The notes under the pieces are model-generated. The model was not told where the DNA came from and searched no databases. It saw only the letters and a program-made list of their open reading frames with translations. This document shows, piece after piece, positions 9,601 to 18,952 of a stretch of 64,000 nt of DNA (positions are counted from its first letter, which is position 1; every line of letters starts with the position of its first letter). The stretch comes from JACCTU01 sp963737405 (GTDB lineage Bacteria; Actinomycetota; Thermoleophilia; Gaiellales; Gaiellaceae): assembly GCA_963737405.1 (NCBI GenBank), contig CAVTSL010000014.1:62001-126000 (forward strand). The letters are read 5' to 3'. A program made the position numbers and the translations under genes.

Positions 9601-11205
9601 GCGTCGAGCGTGTCGCCGTCGGGGTCGCTGGAGCCGGTGCCGTCGAAGTTGACGTGCAGCGGCGCGGGCCGCTCGTGGGCGTGGCGGTCGCGACGGCGGT
9701 CGGCGCGCGGTTGCCGACGAGGGTAGGATCCGCCGGATCGTGCCGCCGCTCGAAGTCGACGTAGAACAGGTCGCCGCCGGGGCCGATCTGGAGGTTGACC
9801 GGGTCCGCCGCGCGTCGGCGACGAACGGCTGGCGCGTGGCGGGGTCGGGCACGCCGTTCGCGCCGGGGAACATCACCCAGATGCAGCGGCGCGAGTAGTC
9901 GGCGAAGAAGAGCGCGCCGTCGTACGGGCTCGGGAACGTGCCGCCGGTGGTAGAAGGCGAGCCCGAGATCGAGGAGCCGCCGACCGGGCAGTTCTCGCCG
10001 GACGACCTTCGCCGCGTGGTTGTACGTGTAGCAGCGGCGCGCGTGACGCGCTCCGGCGCCGGCCGCGTAGAGGTTCTCGCAGATGTTCAGGTTGGCGTCG
10101 TCGTAGCCGCTCTGGCGGCCGTCGCCCTCGTAGCAGGGCCAGCCGAAGTTCTCGACCGCGCGGCGGGGCTCGGCGACGCGGTTGATCTCCTCCCAGCTGC
10201 TCCAGCCGACGTCGCCGATCCAGATCTCGCTCGTCCCGGGCCGGAACGTGAAGCGGAACGGGTTGCGCAGCCCGTGCGCGACGATCCGGCGCGCGTTCGG
10301 GTCCGCGCTGCCGGCGCTGCGGGTTGTCCGGCAGCGCCGCGCCGGTGTCGGGGTTGACGCGGAGGATCGCGCCGTCGAGGCTCGTCGGGTCGGCCGTGGT
10401 GCGCAGGTCCTGGCTGCGCAGCGCGCCGCCCTCGGCGGTCGGCGGCGTCAGCGTCGCCGCCGACGCCGCCGGGCGGGTCGCCGCACGGGTTGACGCGGGT
10501 TGCCGTCCTGGCCGTAGTCGGCGAAGTCGAAGCTCGCCCCGTCGCCGCCGCTGACGTAGAGCGCGCCGTCGGGGCCGAACGCGAGGCGTGCCGATCGAGT
10601 GGCTCGGGTACTGCTGGCACCAGTCGTTGATGAGCACCTGCTCGGACGCCGCCCGGCTGCAGCTTGCGAGAGGCGGCCGCTGACGACGCAGCCGTCGCCC
10701 GTCGCGCCGGGCGGCGTCGGGCACGTCGTCGCCCCAGCGCGGCGCGGTGCCGCCGATCGGCCGCGTCGTACGTGTAGAGCGACGTAGACGAAGGGCGGAC
10801 GGTGGGGAAGTGCGGGTCGAGCGCGAGGCCGAGCAGGCCGCGGTCCCAGAAGTTGTAGACGTTCGTGCGGAGGTCGGCGAACACGCGTCGGAGTCGAGTC
10901 GGTGAGCCCGTCGAACGACCTTGATCGATGCCGCTCTTCTCGCGCGACGAAGACGCGGCCGTCCGCGGCGAAGCGAACGGCGGTCGGGTTCGTGAGAGCC
11001 CGCTGAAGACGATCGTCTCGGTGAAACCGGCGGGGGCGGGACTGCGCCGTCGCGACGACGGCTGTCCTGAGGACCGGCGAGCGAGCGCGCGACGAGCAGC
11101 GCGGATCAGCGCGACGAGATCGGTCGCACAGCGAGCAGCGAGCGGTCCGTCCACGGACACGCAAGGCGCGCTACCGCAGTGCAGCACGCGCGTCGCACCA
11201 GGCAC
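6614..11205 (-). pseudogene. Giant secreted PQQ-type sugar dehydrogenase/PKD/LamG/FN3 protein, heavily frameshifted
   Basis: On the minus strand, pieces in all three frames join into one protein of roughly 1500 residues. Order from the N-terminus: glucose/sorbosone dehydrogenase beta-propeller (about 11030-9750; VFADLRTNVYNFWDRGLLGL, DGAILRVNPDTG), PKD-like repeat (about 9700-9560; DPDGDTLDYAWDLDGDG), further Ig-like segments, LamG 1 (about 8830-8210; GSIDDVRVYNRALSPAEV), two BACON/Ig-like modules (about 8170-7560), FN3 (about 7540-7260) and LamG 2 (about 7230-6614, ending in LIDDVRIYNRALTQAQLQ). Such proteins bind or oxidise extracellular sugars. The frame shifts every 60-250 bp by single bases (+1 near 6718, 7195 and 8290; -1 near 7240), but codons within each piece stay clean. 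The exact start is uncertain. Confidence 0.75.
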
Positions 11206-11266
11206 CTTCTAGTCAGCGAGCGCTTCAGCGTCACAACTGGCTGAACGGCCAGATTGTCCGCGCGGC

Positions 11267-12248
11267 TTACGCCGAGACGATCACGACCGGCGTCCCGACC
11301 GAGACATGGCGGAACAGCCACTCCGCGTCCGGGATCCGCATCCGGATGCAGCCGTGCGACGCCGAGTAGCCGATCGACGCGGCGTCGGGCGTGCCGTGGA
11401 TGCCGACGCCCCACGCGGACAGGCCCATCCAGCGCGTGCCGAGGGGGTTGCCGGGACCGGGCGGGACCGGCTTCAGGCCCTTCGCCCAGTCGGAGTCGGG
11501 CGGGTACCACCACGGGTTGTACTGCATGGTTGCGATCGAGAACGTGCCGAGCGGCGTCGGGTAGCGCGACTGCCCCGTCGCGACGCCGAAGCGTTGGACG
11601 ACGCGAGTGCCGTCGAAGAGGGTGAGCGAGTTCGAGCCGCGGCGGATCACGATCACCGGCCCGAACGCGCTCGCCGTCCGCTTCGCCGCGACGGAGCGGA
11701 ACTCGAGCTGAACCGGCTCGCGCTCTGCGCTCCGCACGCTGGCCTCGATCGCGGCCGCGGCGGCCTTCACGTCGAGCCTCCGACCGGGAACCTCGTCCGC
11801 GATCAGCGGCCGCAGCTTGGCGTCGAGACCCGCGAGCTCCGCGTCCTCGGGCTTCGCGCGAAAGCGTGCGGTCGAGGTAGCGGACGTAGCGCAGCAGGTC
11901 GGGGCGGGCGGGTGCGGCGTCGACGTCGACGCTCGTGCCGGGAACGCCGTGCATCGCCGCCGCGATCGCGGCGTCCACGCCCGCGTCCACGCCGAGCTGC
12001 TCTGCCGTCGCCTTCCACGTCCGGGCGCCGAGCTGGAAGCGGACCGGCTCCGAGAGCCGCTCACGGAGGAGTCCGCGCGCCTCCTCCGAAGTGAAGCCAC
12101 CGACGGGGAGACCCGCAATCGAGACACCGGCCGGGACGCGCGAGAACTGCCCGGCCGAGGGCGCCGCGACGCCCGAGAGCGCTGCTGCGACGAGCAGGAT
12201 CCCCAAGAACGCTCCGAGACGGCGTAGGGCGCGCACCGTGCGGGGCAT
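11267..12248 (-). CDS. L,D-transpeptidase (YkuD) with peptidoglycan-binding N-terminal domain, one frameshift
   Basis: Makes 3-3 peptidoglycan cross-links or attaches proteins to the wall. The protein starts at ATG 12248 (AAAAGGGG a few nt upstream) with a signal peptide/TM segment (LGAFLGILLVAAALSGVA), then a VanW/PG-binding-4-like region, then the YkuD domain with the catalytic SHGCIRMR motif near nt 11350. An extra base near 11864 splits the frame: upstream reads LRYVRYLDRT, downstream continues as FRAKPEDAELAG. Removing one base restores a single ORF of about 326 residues. It is divergent from the M16 peptidase, with only about 49 bp between starts. Confidence 0.85.
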
Positions 12249-12297
12249 TTTGTCCCCTTTTGCCGGGATTTTCCACCCAAGGAGTACGATCGCCTCC

Positions 12298-13584
12298 GTG
12301 CAGAAGTACGTTCTCTCCGAGCTCGACTCCGGCGAACGGGTCATCTCCGAGCGGGTTCCCTCGGTCAGGTCGGTCTCGCTCGGCTTCTGGATCGGAGCGG
12401 GATCGCGGGACGAGACCGAGCCGAAGGCCGGTCTCTCGCACTTCATCGAGCACCTCCTCTTCAAGGGCTCCGACCGCTTCGACGCCCAGCAGATCGCCGA
12501 GACGTTCGACGCTCTCGGCGGGGAGCTGAATGCCGCCACCTCGCGCGAGCACACGGTCGTCTACGCGCGCGTGCCGGACAAGCACCTCGTGACCGCCGTC
12601 GACGTGATGAGCGACATGGTCTTCGGGCCGCGCTTCGACGAGGTCGATTCAGAGCGCGAGGTCGTCCTGGAGGAGATCGCGATGTACGAGGACACGCCGC
12701 AGGAGCTCGTGCACGACCTGTTCTCCGAAGCAGTCTTCGGCTCGCACCCCCTCGGCCGGCCGGTGATCGGCACGCGCGAGGTGATCGCGAACGTGCCCAA
12801 GCGGACGATCACGGCATACCACCGCTCGATGTACACGCCCGGCAACATCGTGATCGCGGCCGCCGGCAACCTGCAGCACGACCGGCTCGTGCGACTGCTC
12901 GAGCAGTCGCAACGGAGCGCGAACGGGAAGGGCCCGCGCGTCCGTCCGCCGCTCGTGAAGATGCCGCCTGCGGGCGTGCGCTTCCAGCGCAAGAACACGG
13001 AGCAGTACCACGTGTGCGTCGGCGCGCCCGGCATCTCGCGCTCCGACCGCCGGCGCTTCGCGGCCTCGCTGCTCGACGGGATCCTCGGCGGGTCCGCGTC
13101 GTCACGTCTCTTCCAGGAGATCCGCGAGAAGCGCGGGATGGCATACGCGGTCTACAGCTTCGGCGCGCAGTACTCCGACACCGGCCTTTTCGGCGTGTAC
13201 GTCGGGACGCGCGAGGAGAACCTCGCGCCGTGCCTCGAGATCGTCGCGGAGCAGATCGCCGACGTCGCCGCAGGCAACTTCCGCCCGGGTGAGCTCGACC
13301 GCGCGAAGGAGAACCTCAAGGGGCGCATCACGCTCTCGATGGAGGCGACTTCGAACCGCATGAGCCGGCTCGGCAAGTCGCTGATCACCGACACGGAGCT
13401 GCTCTCGTTCGACCGGATCATCGCCGAGATCGACGCCGTGGAGGCCGAAGGCGTCGCCGAGCTCGCGTCGCTCATCCTCGCGCCCGAGCGCCTCTCGGCC
13501 TCCGGGATCGGCCCGAGCGAGGCGCGGTTCAAGCGGGCGCTCGGACGCCTGCACCCTGGGCTTCGCGCCCTCGCGGCGGCGTGA
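12298..13584 (+). CDS. M16 family zinc metallopeptidase
   Basis: A 428-residue pitrilysin/processing-peptidase-like protein. The inverted zinc motif HFIEH is at H48, E51 and H52, and the third ligand region is EREVVLEEIAMYED further on. Two M16 halves are present, the second with the typical SSRLFQEIREKRGMAYAVYS block. The frame is open far upstream, but GTG 12298 fits best: it follows AAGGAG (12279-12284) and gives the family N-terminus. Homologues lie next to pnp or dapB in many Gram-positive bacteria. The 3' end overlaps dapB by 4 bases (GTGA). Confidence 0.92.
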   Translation: MQKYVLSELDSGERVISERVPSVRSVSLGFWIGAGSRDETEPKAGLSHFIEHLLFKGSDRFDAQQIAETFDALGGELNAATSREHTVVYARVPDKHLVTAVDVMSDMVFGPRFDEVDSEREVVLEEIAMYEDTPQELVHDLFSEAVFGSHPLGRPVIGTREVIANVPKRTITAYHRSMYTPGNIVIAAAGNLQHDRLVRLLEQSQRSANGKGPRVRPPLVKMPPAGVRFQRKNTEQYHVCVGAPGISRSDRRRFAASLLDGILGGSASSRLFQEIREKRGMAYAVYSFGAQYSDTGLFGVYVGTREENLAPCLEIVAEQIADVAAGNFRPGELDRAKENLKGRITLSMEATSNRMSRLGKSLITDTELLSFDRIIAEIDAVEAEGVAELASLILAPERLSASGIGPSEARFKRALGRLHPGLRALAAA

Positions 13585-14213
13585 AGGTCGCGCTCTTCGG
13601 CGCGCGCGGCAAGGTCGGTTCCGCGCTGGCACCGGCGCTCGAGGCCGCGGGCCACGAGGTGACGCCGGTGCTGCGCGGAGAGGAGCCGGACCTCTCGGGC
13701 CACGACGCGGCGATCGACTTCACGTGGGCGGACGTGCTCGCCCCGAACGTGACGCGGTGCATCGAAGCCGGCGTGCCGTGCATCGTCGGGACGACGGGCG
13801 CCGACCTGACGTCGCTGGGCGACCTCGCGCGGAGCAGGGGCGTCGCGCTCTTCCACGCGCCGAACTTCGCGCCAGGCGCGGTGCTGATGATGCGGTTCGC
13901 GGCCGAGGCTGCGGGCGTCATGCCGCGCGCCGAGATCGTGGAGCTCCACGCGGACACCAAGCGGGACGCGCCGTCCGGGACGTCGAAGGCGACCGCGCGC
14001 CTGATCGGCGACGACGTGCCGATCCACTCGGTTCGGCTGCCGGGCCTCGTCGCGCACCAGGAGGTGATCTTCGGCGGACCGGGGGAGACGCTGACGATCC
14101 GGCACGACACGACCTCGCGGGAGGCGTTCGTTCCGGGTGTCCTGCTTGCGCTCGAGAAGCTCCCGACGCTCCCGCCGGGCCTGACGGTCGGCCTCGATGT
14201 CCTCCTCGACTAG
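13581..14213 (+). CDS. dapB: 4-hydroxy-tetrahydrodipicolinate reductase DapB
   Basis: Reduces HTPA to tetrahydrodipicolinate in lysine/DAP synthesis. The N-terminal Rossmann motif GARGKVGS is at residues 7-14. The substrate site carries ELHADTKRDAPSGTS, matching the family E-H-x-x-K-x-DAPSGT signature with one of the usual two histidines replaced by Ala. At 210 residues it is shorter than most DapB proteins (240-270), mainly in the nucleotide-binding half. It is coupled to the M16 gene and overlaps the next membrane-protein gene by 17 bp. Confidence 0.93.
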   Translation: MKVALFGARGKVGSALAPALEAAGHEVTPVLRGEEPDLSGHDAAIDFTWADVLAPNVTRCIEAGVPCIVGTTGADLTSLGDLARSRGVALFHAPNFAPGAVLMMRFAAEAAGVMPRAEIVELHADTKRDAPSGTSKATARLIGDDVPIHSVRLPGLVAHQEVIFGGPGETLTIRHDTTSREAFVPGVLLALEKLPTLPPGLTVGLDVLLD

Positions 14214-14682
14214 CTCGCACCGCGTCTTCGCGGCGCTGACGCCGGCCGCCGCGCTGCTCGTCAGCGTCGGCACCGCGCTCTACGTCGCCGACGTCGACGC
14301 GGCGCTCTGGGCCTACCTGGTCGGGATCGTCCTCCTCGCCGCCGGGATCGCCGGGATCCACGGTCTGATCGCGCGCCGCTACGGCCCGCTCGGGTTCGTC
14401 GGCTTCATGGCCACGGAGCTCGCGCTCCTCGGCATCTTCCTGCCGCTCTCGGGGCTCGGCTACCTCGTCCTGATCCCTGCGGCCGCGGTGCTCGCCTGGG
14501 CGCTGATGCGCATGGAGCCGCCGCTTCGCGGCCCCGCGCTCGCGCTCGTCGCCGTCTGGCCGGCGGCCTGGCTGCTCGCACAGCTGAGCCCCGTCGCCTT
14601 CGGCGAGGCGCTCGCGATCGTCTTCGCGCTGCCGTATGCCTGGCTCGCGCTCGACGCGCGACGGCTTCCGGCCGAGGCCTAG
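14197..14682 (+). CDS. Small integral membrane protein, unknown function
   Basis: A 161-residue protein with about five hydrophobic helices (for example TPAAALLVSVGTALYV, LVGIVLLAAGIAGIHGLI, LVLIPAAAVLAWALM) and short loops. I recognise no family motif. It overlaps the dapB 3' end by 17 bp and is very likely cotranscribed with it. Its role is unknown. Confidence 0.75.
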   Translation: MSSSTSSHRVFAALTPAAALLVSVGTALYVADVDAALWAYLVGIVLLAAGIAGIHGLIARRYGPLGFVGFMATELALLGIFLPLSGLGYLVLIPAAAVLAWALMRMEPPLRGPALALVAVWPAAWLLAQLSPVAFGEALAIVFALPYAWLALDARRLPAEA

Positions 14683-14870
14683 ACGCGGGGGCGAAGGACG
14701 GGGCGGGCGGCCGGCGACTGCACGCGGCGCCGGAGCGCCCCGAGCAGGGCCGTCATGCGGGAGACGCGGTGCGCCCGCATCAGCCTGGCCGTCGCCTCGC
14801 GATCCGCCTCGGCGAGAAGGTCGCGCTGGCGCTCGTGAGCGAGGTGTCCGTAGACGTAGTCGTTGTGCAT
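14679..14870 (-). CDS. Small basic hypothetical protein
   Basis: A 63-residue frame from ATG 14870, rich in Arg, Ala and His (MHNDYVYGHLAHERQRDL, then AEADREATARLMRAHRVSRM, then an Arg-rich end). Short proteins of this style are common in Actinobacteria, but I cannot name a family. The stop overlaps the stop of the convergent membrane-protein gene by 4 bases. It is divergent from dapA, with 63 bp between starts. No clear ribosome-binding site is seen, so confidence is moderate. Confidence 0.5.
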   Translation of the reverse strand: MHNDYVYGHLAHERQRDLLAEADREATARLMRAHRVSRMTALLGALRRRVQSPAARPVLRPRV

Positions 14871-14890
14871 TCCCGGATGATGCGACCGGC

Positions 14891-14910
14891 CGCTAAAGGG
14901 GTGCTTAGCG
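14891..14910. promoter_or_regulatory. Inverted repeat between divergent dapA and small gene
   Basis: CGCTAA at 14891-14896 and TTAGCG at 14905-14910 are perfect 6-bp arms 8 bp apart, in the 63-bp gap between dapA and the small minus-strand gene. It could be an operator or part of a bidirectional promoter. There is no further evidence. Confidence 0.3.
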
Positions 14911-14933
14911 CTCCACCGAAGTAGAATCGCGAC

Positions 14934-15815
14934 GTGCTCGGCGAGGTGCTCACAGCGGCGGTGACGCCGTTCGACTCCCGGGGGGCGGTGGACTTCGGGA
15001 AGTTCCGCGAGCTCTGCCGCTACCTGGTCGAGAACGGCTCGGACGGCGTCGTCGTCGCGGGCACGACGGGCGAGGCGCCCACGCTGTCCGACGAGGAGCG
15101 CCTGACGCTCTTCGCGACCGCCGTCGACGAGCTCGGTGGCCGGGCGACCGTCGTCGCCGGCACGGGCACGTACTCGACCGCGCACTCGATTCACCTGACG
15201 GAGAAGGCGCACGAGCTCGGGGTCGACGCGTTCCTCGTTGTCACGCCGTACTACAGCAAGCCGCCGCAGCGCGCGATCGTCGAGCACTTCAAGGCGATCG
15301 CCGACGTCACCGACAGGCCGGTCGTCGTCTACAACATCCCCGCGCGCGTCGTGATCAACATCGAGCCGGAGACGATCGCGGAGCTCGCCGAGATCCCGAA
15401 CGTCGCCGCGGTCAAGCAGGCGAACGACGACCTCGCCCAGGCGAAGAGCATCGTCGGGCTCGGGCTCGACCTCTACGCCGGCGACGACAACCTCGTGCAG
15501 CCGTTCCTCGAGCTCGGCGGAGTGGGCGGCGTCTGCGTGCACACGCACGTCGTCGGGCCGCAGGTGAAGGAGCAGGTGCGCCTCGTCCGCGAGGGCGACG
15601 TCGAAGCGGCGCGGACGATCGACGTCGAGCTGGCGCCGGCCTACGACCTGCTGAAGGTCGTGACGAACCCGATCGCGATCAAGTGCGCGCTCAACCTGCT
15701 CGGCCACGACGTCGGCGGCCACCGCCTGCCGCTCGTCGACCCGACCGACGAGGAGCGGGAGGCCGTCCGCTCCTGCCTCGAGCGGCTGCGGCTGCTCGAG
15801 CCTGCGCGCGTCTAG
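14934..15815 (+). CDS. dapA: 4-hydroxy-tetrahydrodipicolinate synthase DapA
   Basis: Condenses pyruvate with aspartate semialdehyde, the first step of the DAP branch. The 293-residue protein has GTTGEAPTLS at 43-52, catalytic Tyr133 (VVYNIP) and Schiff-base Lys161 (AAVKQAND), the same numbering as E. coli DapA. The GTG start at 14934 gives the standard N-terminus (LTAAVTPFD). It stands alone after a divergent gap rather than directly following dapB, so it may have its own promoter. Confidence 0.96.
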   Translation: MLGEVLTAAVTPFDSRGAVDFGKFRELCRYLVENGSDGVVVAGTTGEAPTLSDEERLTLFATAVDELGGRATVVAGTGTYSTAHSIHLTEKAHELGVDAFLVVTPYYSKPPQRAIVEHFKAIADVTDRPVVVYNIPARVVINIEPETIAELAEIPNVAAVKQANDDLAQAKSIVGLGLDLYAGDDNLVQPFLELGGVGGVCVHTHVVGPQVKEQVRLVREGDVEAARTIDVELAPAYDLLKVVTNPIAIKCALNLLGHDVGGHRLPLVDPTDEEREAVRSCLERLRLLEPARV

Positions 15816-15949
15816 GATCCGGGGGCGCCACGAGGGCGCATCCGGTCCGCGGGAAGGGCTGAGCCCACCTCGCAAGCTGTGTCGAATCGAGCGATCTCTT
15901 CTCCTCGCCCGGAGCCGCGGACGTCGGGCGGAACCGGAGGGAGGTCGTC

Positions 15950-17302
15950 GTGAACCTGGAGCAGCTCCGCAAGCGCGCGAAGGAGCTCGTGCGCGCGGCA
16001 CGTGAGGGCGACGAGGAGGCCCTCGCCCGGCTCGACGGCGAGCCGATCCTCGCGCGGGCGCAGCTGGTCCTCGCGCGGGAGCACGGCTATCCGAGCTGGG
16101 CCGCGCTCGTCCATGCGCTGGAGGCGAGCGCCCACGCGTTCGTCGTCGCGGCGACGAGCGGACGCCGGGACCGGGCCGACGCGATGCTCGCGGCCCGCCC
16201 CGACATCGCGCGGGACCCGTGGGCGAAGCTCGTCCAGGGAAGAGGCTGGGACGGCGATCCGCGGACGCCCGGCGGGCCGCGGAGCTGGGCGCCGATCCTC
16301 TACGTCTGCCACTCGGTCTATGGCTCGGCCGACGCCGCCCGAGCGCTGCTCGCGCGCGGGGCCGACGCGAACGCGACGTTCGAGAACGAGTACGGCGACA
16401 TGTCTGCGCTGTACGGCGCGGCAGGCGTGCTCCACGACGCCGAGCTGACCCGCGTGCTGCTCGCGGCCGGTGCGGATCCCGACGACGGCGAGTCCGTCTA
16501 CCACGCGTGCGAGGCGGAGAGCCCGGAGTGCCTCCGCCTGCTGCTCGAGCACGGCGCCACGATCCTCGGAACGGCGGCGCTGCCGCACGCGTTGGACTAC
16601 GACCACCCGGAGCACGTCCGGCTGCTGCTCGAGGCCGGCGCGGACCCGAACGAGTACGCGAACGTCGTGCACGCGGTGCGCCGCGGCCGCGGCCCCGACT
16701 CGATCCGGCTGCTCGCGCGGTACGGCGCCGAGCTCGACCGGCCCGACGACGACGGGCTCACGGCGTACCGGCACGCGGTGAGACGGAACAGCGAGGACGT
16801 CGCCGCGACGCTCGTCGACCTCGGAGCCCGCCCCGAGGCGGACGAGCTCGACCACGCGCTCGGCGCGATCTCACGCGGCGACCCGCCCGAGGCGCTTCCG
16901 GGCGGGCTCGACGCCGACGGCGCAGAGATCGCGATCCTCGCCGCGCTCTCCGGGCCGACCGACGCGATCGTCGACCTCGTGGGCGTCGGCTTCCGCGGCT
17001 GCGTGCACGGGTCGCCGGACGGCACGCTGCTCCATCACGCCGCGTGGGTCGGGAGCCCGTCCGTCGTCGAGCGGCTCCTCGCTCGCGGCGCGGATCCGGA
17101 CGCGCGGTCGGGCGCGGAATTCGACACGCCGCTCGCGTGGGCGGTGCTCGGCTCCGGCGCATACGAGCTCCCAGGCCGGGACTACGTCGCCGTGGCCGAG
17201 CGCCTCGTCGAGGCCGGCGCGCGGATCGAGCCCAGGTTCGCCGAGGTCGCCGCAGGCCCGCTAGCCGAGTGGACGGGGCCTGAATCGACCGACCGGCCGT
17301 AG
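15950..17302 (+). CDS. Ankyrin-repeat protein
   Basis: A 450-residue protein. The N-terminus (LRKRAKELVRAAREGDEEAL, then LVLAREHGYPSWAALVHAL) is a recurrent bacterial ankyrin-protein head. It is followed by at least eight ankyrin-type repeats with ALLARGADANA, VLLAAGADPDD, LLLEAGADPNE and RLLARGADPDA signatures. No signal peptide or enzymatic domain is visible, so it is probably a cytoplasmic protein-binding scaffold. The GTG start has a very strong GGAGGGAGG about 9 nt upstream, which predicts efficient translation. The 134-bp gap before it holds nothing else I can name. Confidence 0.88.
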   Translation: MNLEQLRKRAKELVRAAREGDEEALARLDGEPILARAQLVLAREHGYPSWAALVHALEASAHAFVVAATSGRRDRADAMLAARPDIARDPWAKLVQGRGWDGDPRTPGGPRSWAPILYVCHSVYGSADAARALLARGADANATFENEYGDMSALYGAAGVLHDAELTRVLLAAGADPDDGESVYHACEAESPECLRLLLEHGATILGTAALPHALDYDHPEHVRLLLEAGADPNEYANVVHAVRRGRGPDSIRLLARYGAELDRPDDDGLTAYRHAVRRNSEDVAATLVDLGARPEADELDHALGAISRGDPPEALPGGLDADGAEIAILAALSGPTDAIVDLVGVGFRGCVHGSPDGTLLHHAAWVGSPSVVERLLARGADPDARSGAEFDTPLAWAVLGSGAYELPGRDYVAVAERLVEAGARIEPRFAEVAAGPLAEWTGPESTDRP

Positions 17303-17311
17303 ACTCAGTGG

Positions 17312-18952
17312 ATGGAATTCGTCCGGATCATCCCGCTCGGCGGGCTCGGCGAGGTCGGCAAGAACATGACCGTCTACGAGCACGACGGTCGGGCGGTCGT
17401 CGTCGACGCCGGGCTCGCGTTCCCACGGGACGAGCACCTCGGCGTCGACCTCGTGCTCCCGGACTTCAGCTACCTCGAGAACGTGCGGGTCGAGGCGATC
17501 GTGCTCACCCACGGGCACGAGGACCACGTCGGGTCGCTGCCCTACGTGCTGCGCGAGATCCGCGTCGGGCGGGTGCTCGCGACGCGGCTCACGCTCGGGT
17601 TGATCAAGTCGAAGCTCGACGAGCACGGCCTGATGAACTCGACGGAGCTCCAGGAGATCGACCCGACGGACCCGCCGATCGAGGTCGGCCCGTTCACGCT
17701 CGACTTCATCCGCATGGCGCACTCGATCCCCGACAACGTCGCCGTCGTCCTCGAGACGCCCGGCGGACGGATCGTGCACACGAGCGACTACAAGCTCGAC
17801 CACACGCCGGTCGACGGGATGCGCACCGACGTCGGGAAGCTCGCGGAGTACGGCAACCGCGGCGTCGACCTCGTGCTCGGCGACTCGACGAACGCCGAGC
17901 GCCCCGGCTTCACGCCGTCGGAGCGGATCGTCGGCGAGGCGTTCCGGCAGATCATCCCGCTGCGCACCGGCCGCGTGTTCGTCACGTCGTTCGCATCGAA
18001 CGTCCACCGTGTGCAGCAGGCGATCGACGTCGCGATCCAGACCGGCCGGAAGGTCGCGATCGTCGGGCGCTCGATGCGCAAGAACGTGAACATCGCCCGG
18101 AACCTCGGCTACATGGAGGTGCCCGACGGTGTGATCGTCCGGCCGCAGGAGCTCGAGGAGCTCCGGCCCGACCAGCAGCTGATCGTCACGACCGGGAGCC
18201 AGGGCGAGCCGATGTCGGCGCTGACGCGGATCGCGTACGACGACCACCCGGCGGTTCGCGTCGAGCGCGGCGACACCGTGATCATCTCCGCGAAGCCGGT
18301 CCCGGGGAACGAGCTGCGCGTGCACGACTCGATCAACCGGCTCGCGAAGATCGGTGCTGAGGTCCTGCACCAGGAGATCGCGCCCGTCCACGTGTCGGGC
18401 CACGCGTGCGAGGAGGAGATCCGGACGGTGATCGGGCTCCTTCGCCCGCGCGCTGTGATGCCGGTGCACGGCGAGTTCCGCATGCTCGCGGCGCATGCCC
18501 GGCTCGCCCGTGAGGCCGGTGTCCCCGCGAACGCGATCGTGCTCGCGGAGAACGGCTCGATCATCGAGCTCTCGCGCGACGGCGTGCGTGAGACCGGCCG
18601 CATCGAGGCGGGGGTCACATTCGTGGACGGGCTCAGCGTGGGGGACATCAGCGACGTCGCACTCCGCGACCGGCGCCGGCTCTCCGAGGACGGCGTGCTG
18701 ATCATCGTCGCGACGGTGAACGGCGACGCGTCTTCCGCGCGGCCGGAGGTGATCGCGCGCGGCTTCCCCGAGAACGATCCGGTGCTCGACGAGGCCCGCG
18801 AGGAGGCGGCGCGCGTTCTCCGCGAGCTGCTCGAGCAGAACACGGCCGAGATCAAGCTCCTCCAGGAGCACCTGCACGACGCCGTCGGCCAGCTCATCTA
18901 CGACCGCGCGCGTCGGCGGCCGCTGATCCTCCCGGTGGTGGTCGAGGTTTGA
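17312..18952 (+). CDS. rnj: Ribonuclease J
   Basis: A metallo-beta-lactamase/beta-CASP ribonuclease with endo- and 5'-3' exonuclease activity in bacteria that lack RNase E-centred decay. The zinc motif HGHEDH is at residues 67-72; VVDAGLAFP at 30-38 and GDSTNAERPG near 190 are RNase J signatures. The length of 546 residues is normal. It starts 10 bp after the ankyrin gene and ends overlapping the next gene (TTGA). Together with rny at 34 kb this implies Bacillus-type RNA turnover. Confidence 0.95.
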   Translation: MEFVRIIPLGGLGEVGKNMTVYEHDGRAVVVDAGLAFPRDEHLGVDLVLPDFSYLENVRVEAIVLTHGHEDHVGSLPYVLREIRVGRVLATRLTLGLIKSKLDEHGLMNSTELQEIDPTDPPIEVGPFTLDFIRMAHSIPDNVAVVLETPGGRIVHTSDYKLDHTPVDGMRTDVGKLAEYGNRGVDLVLGDSTNAERPGFTPSERIVGEAFRQIIPLRTGRVFVTSFASNVHRVQQAIDVAIQTGRKVAIVGRSMRKNVNIARNLGYMEVPDGVIVRPQELEELRPDQQLIVTTGSQGEPMSALTRIAYDDHPAVRVERGDTVIISAKPVPGNELRVHDSINRLAKIGAEVLHQEIAPVHVSGHACEEEIRTVIGLLRPRAVMPVHGEFRMLAAHARLAREAGVPANAIVLAENGSIIELSRDGVRETGRIEAGVTFVDGLSVGDISDVALRDRRRLSEDGVLIIVATVNGDASSARPEVIARGFPENDPVLDEAREEAARVLRELLEQNTAEIKLLQEHLHDAVGQLIYDRARRRPLILPVVVEV

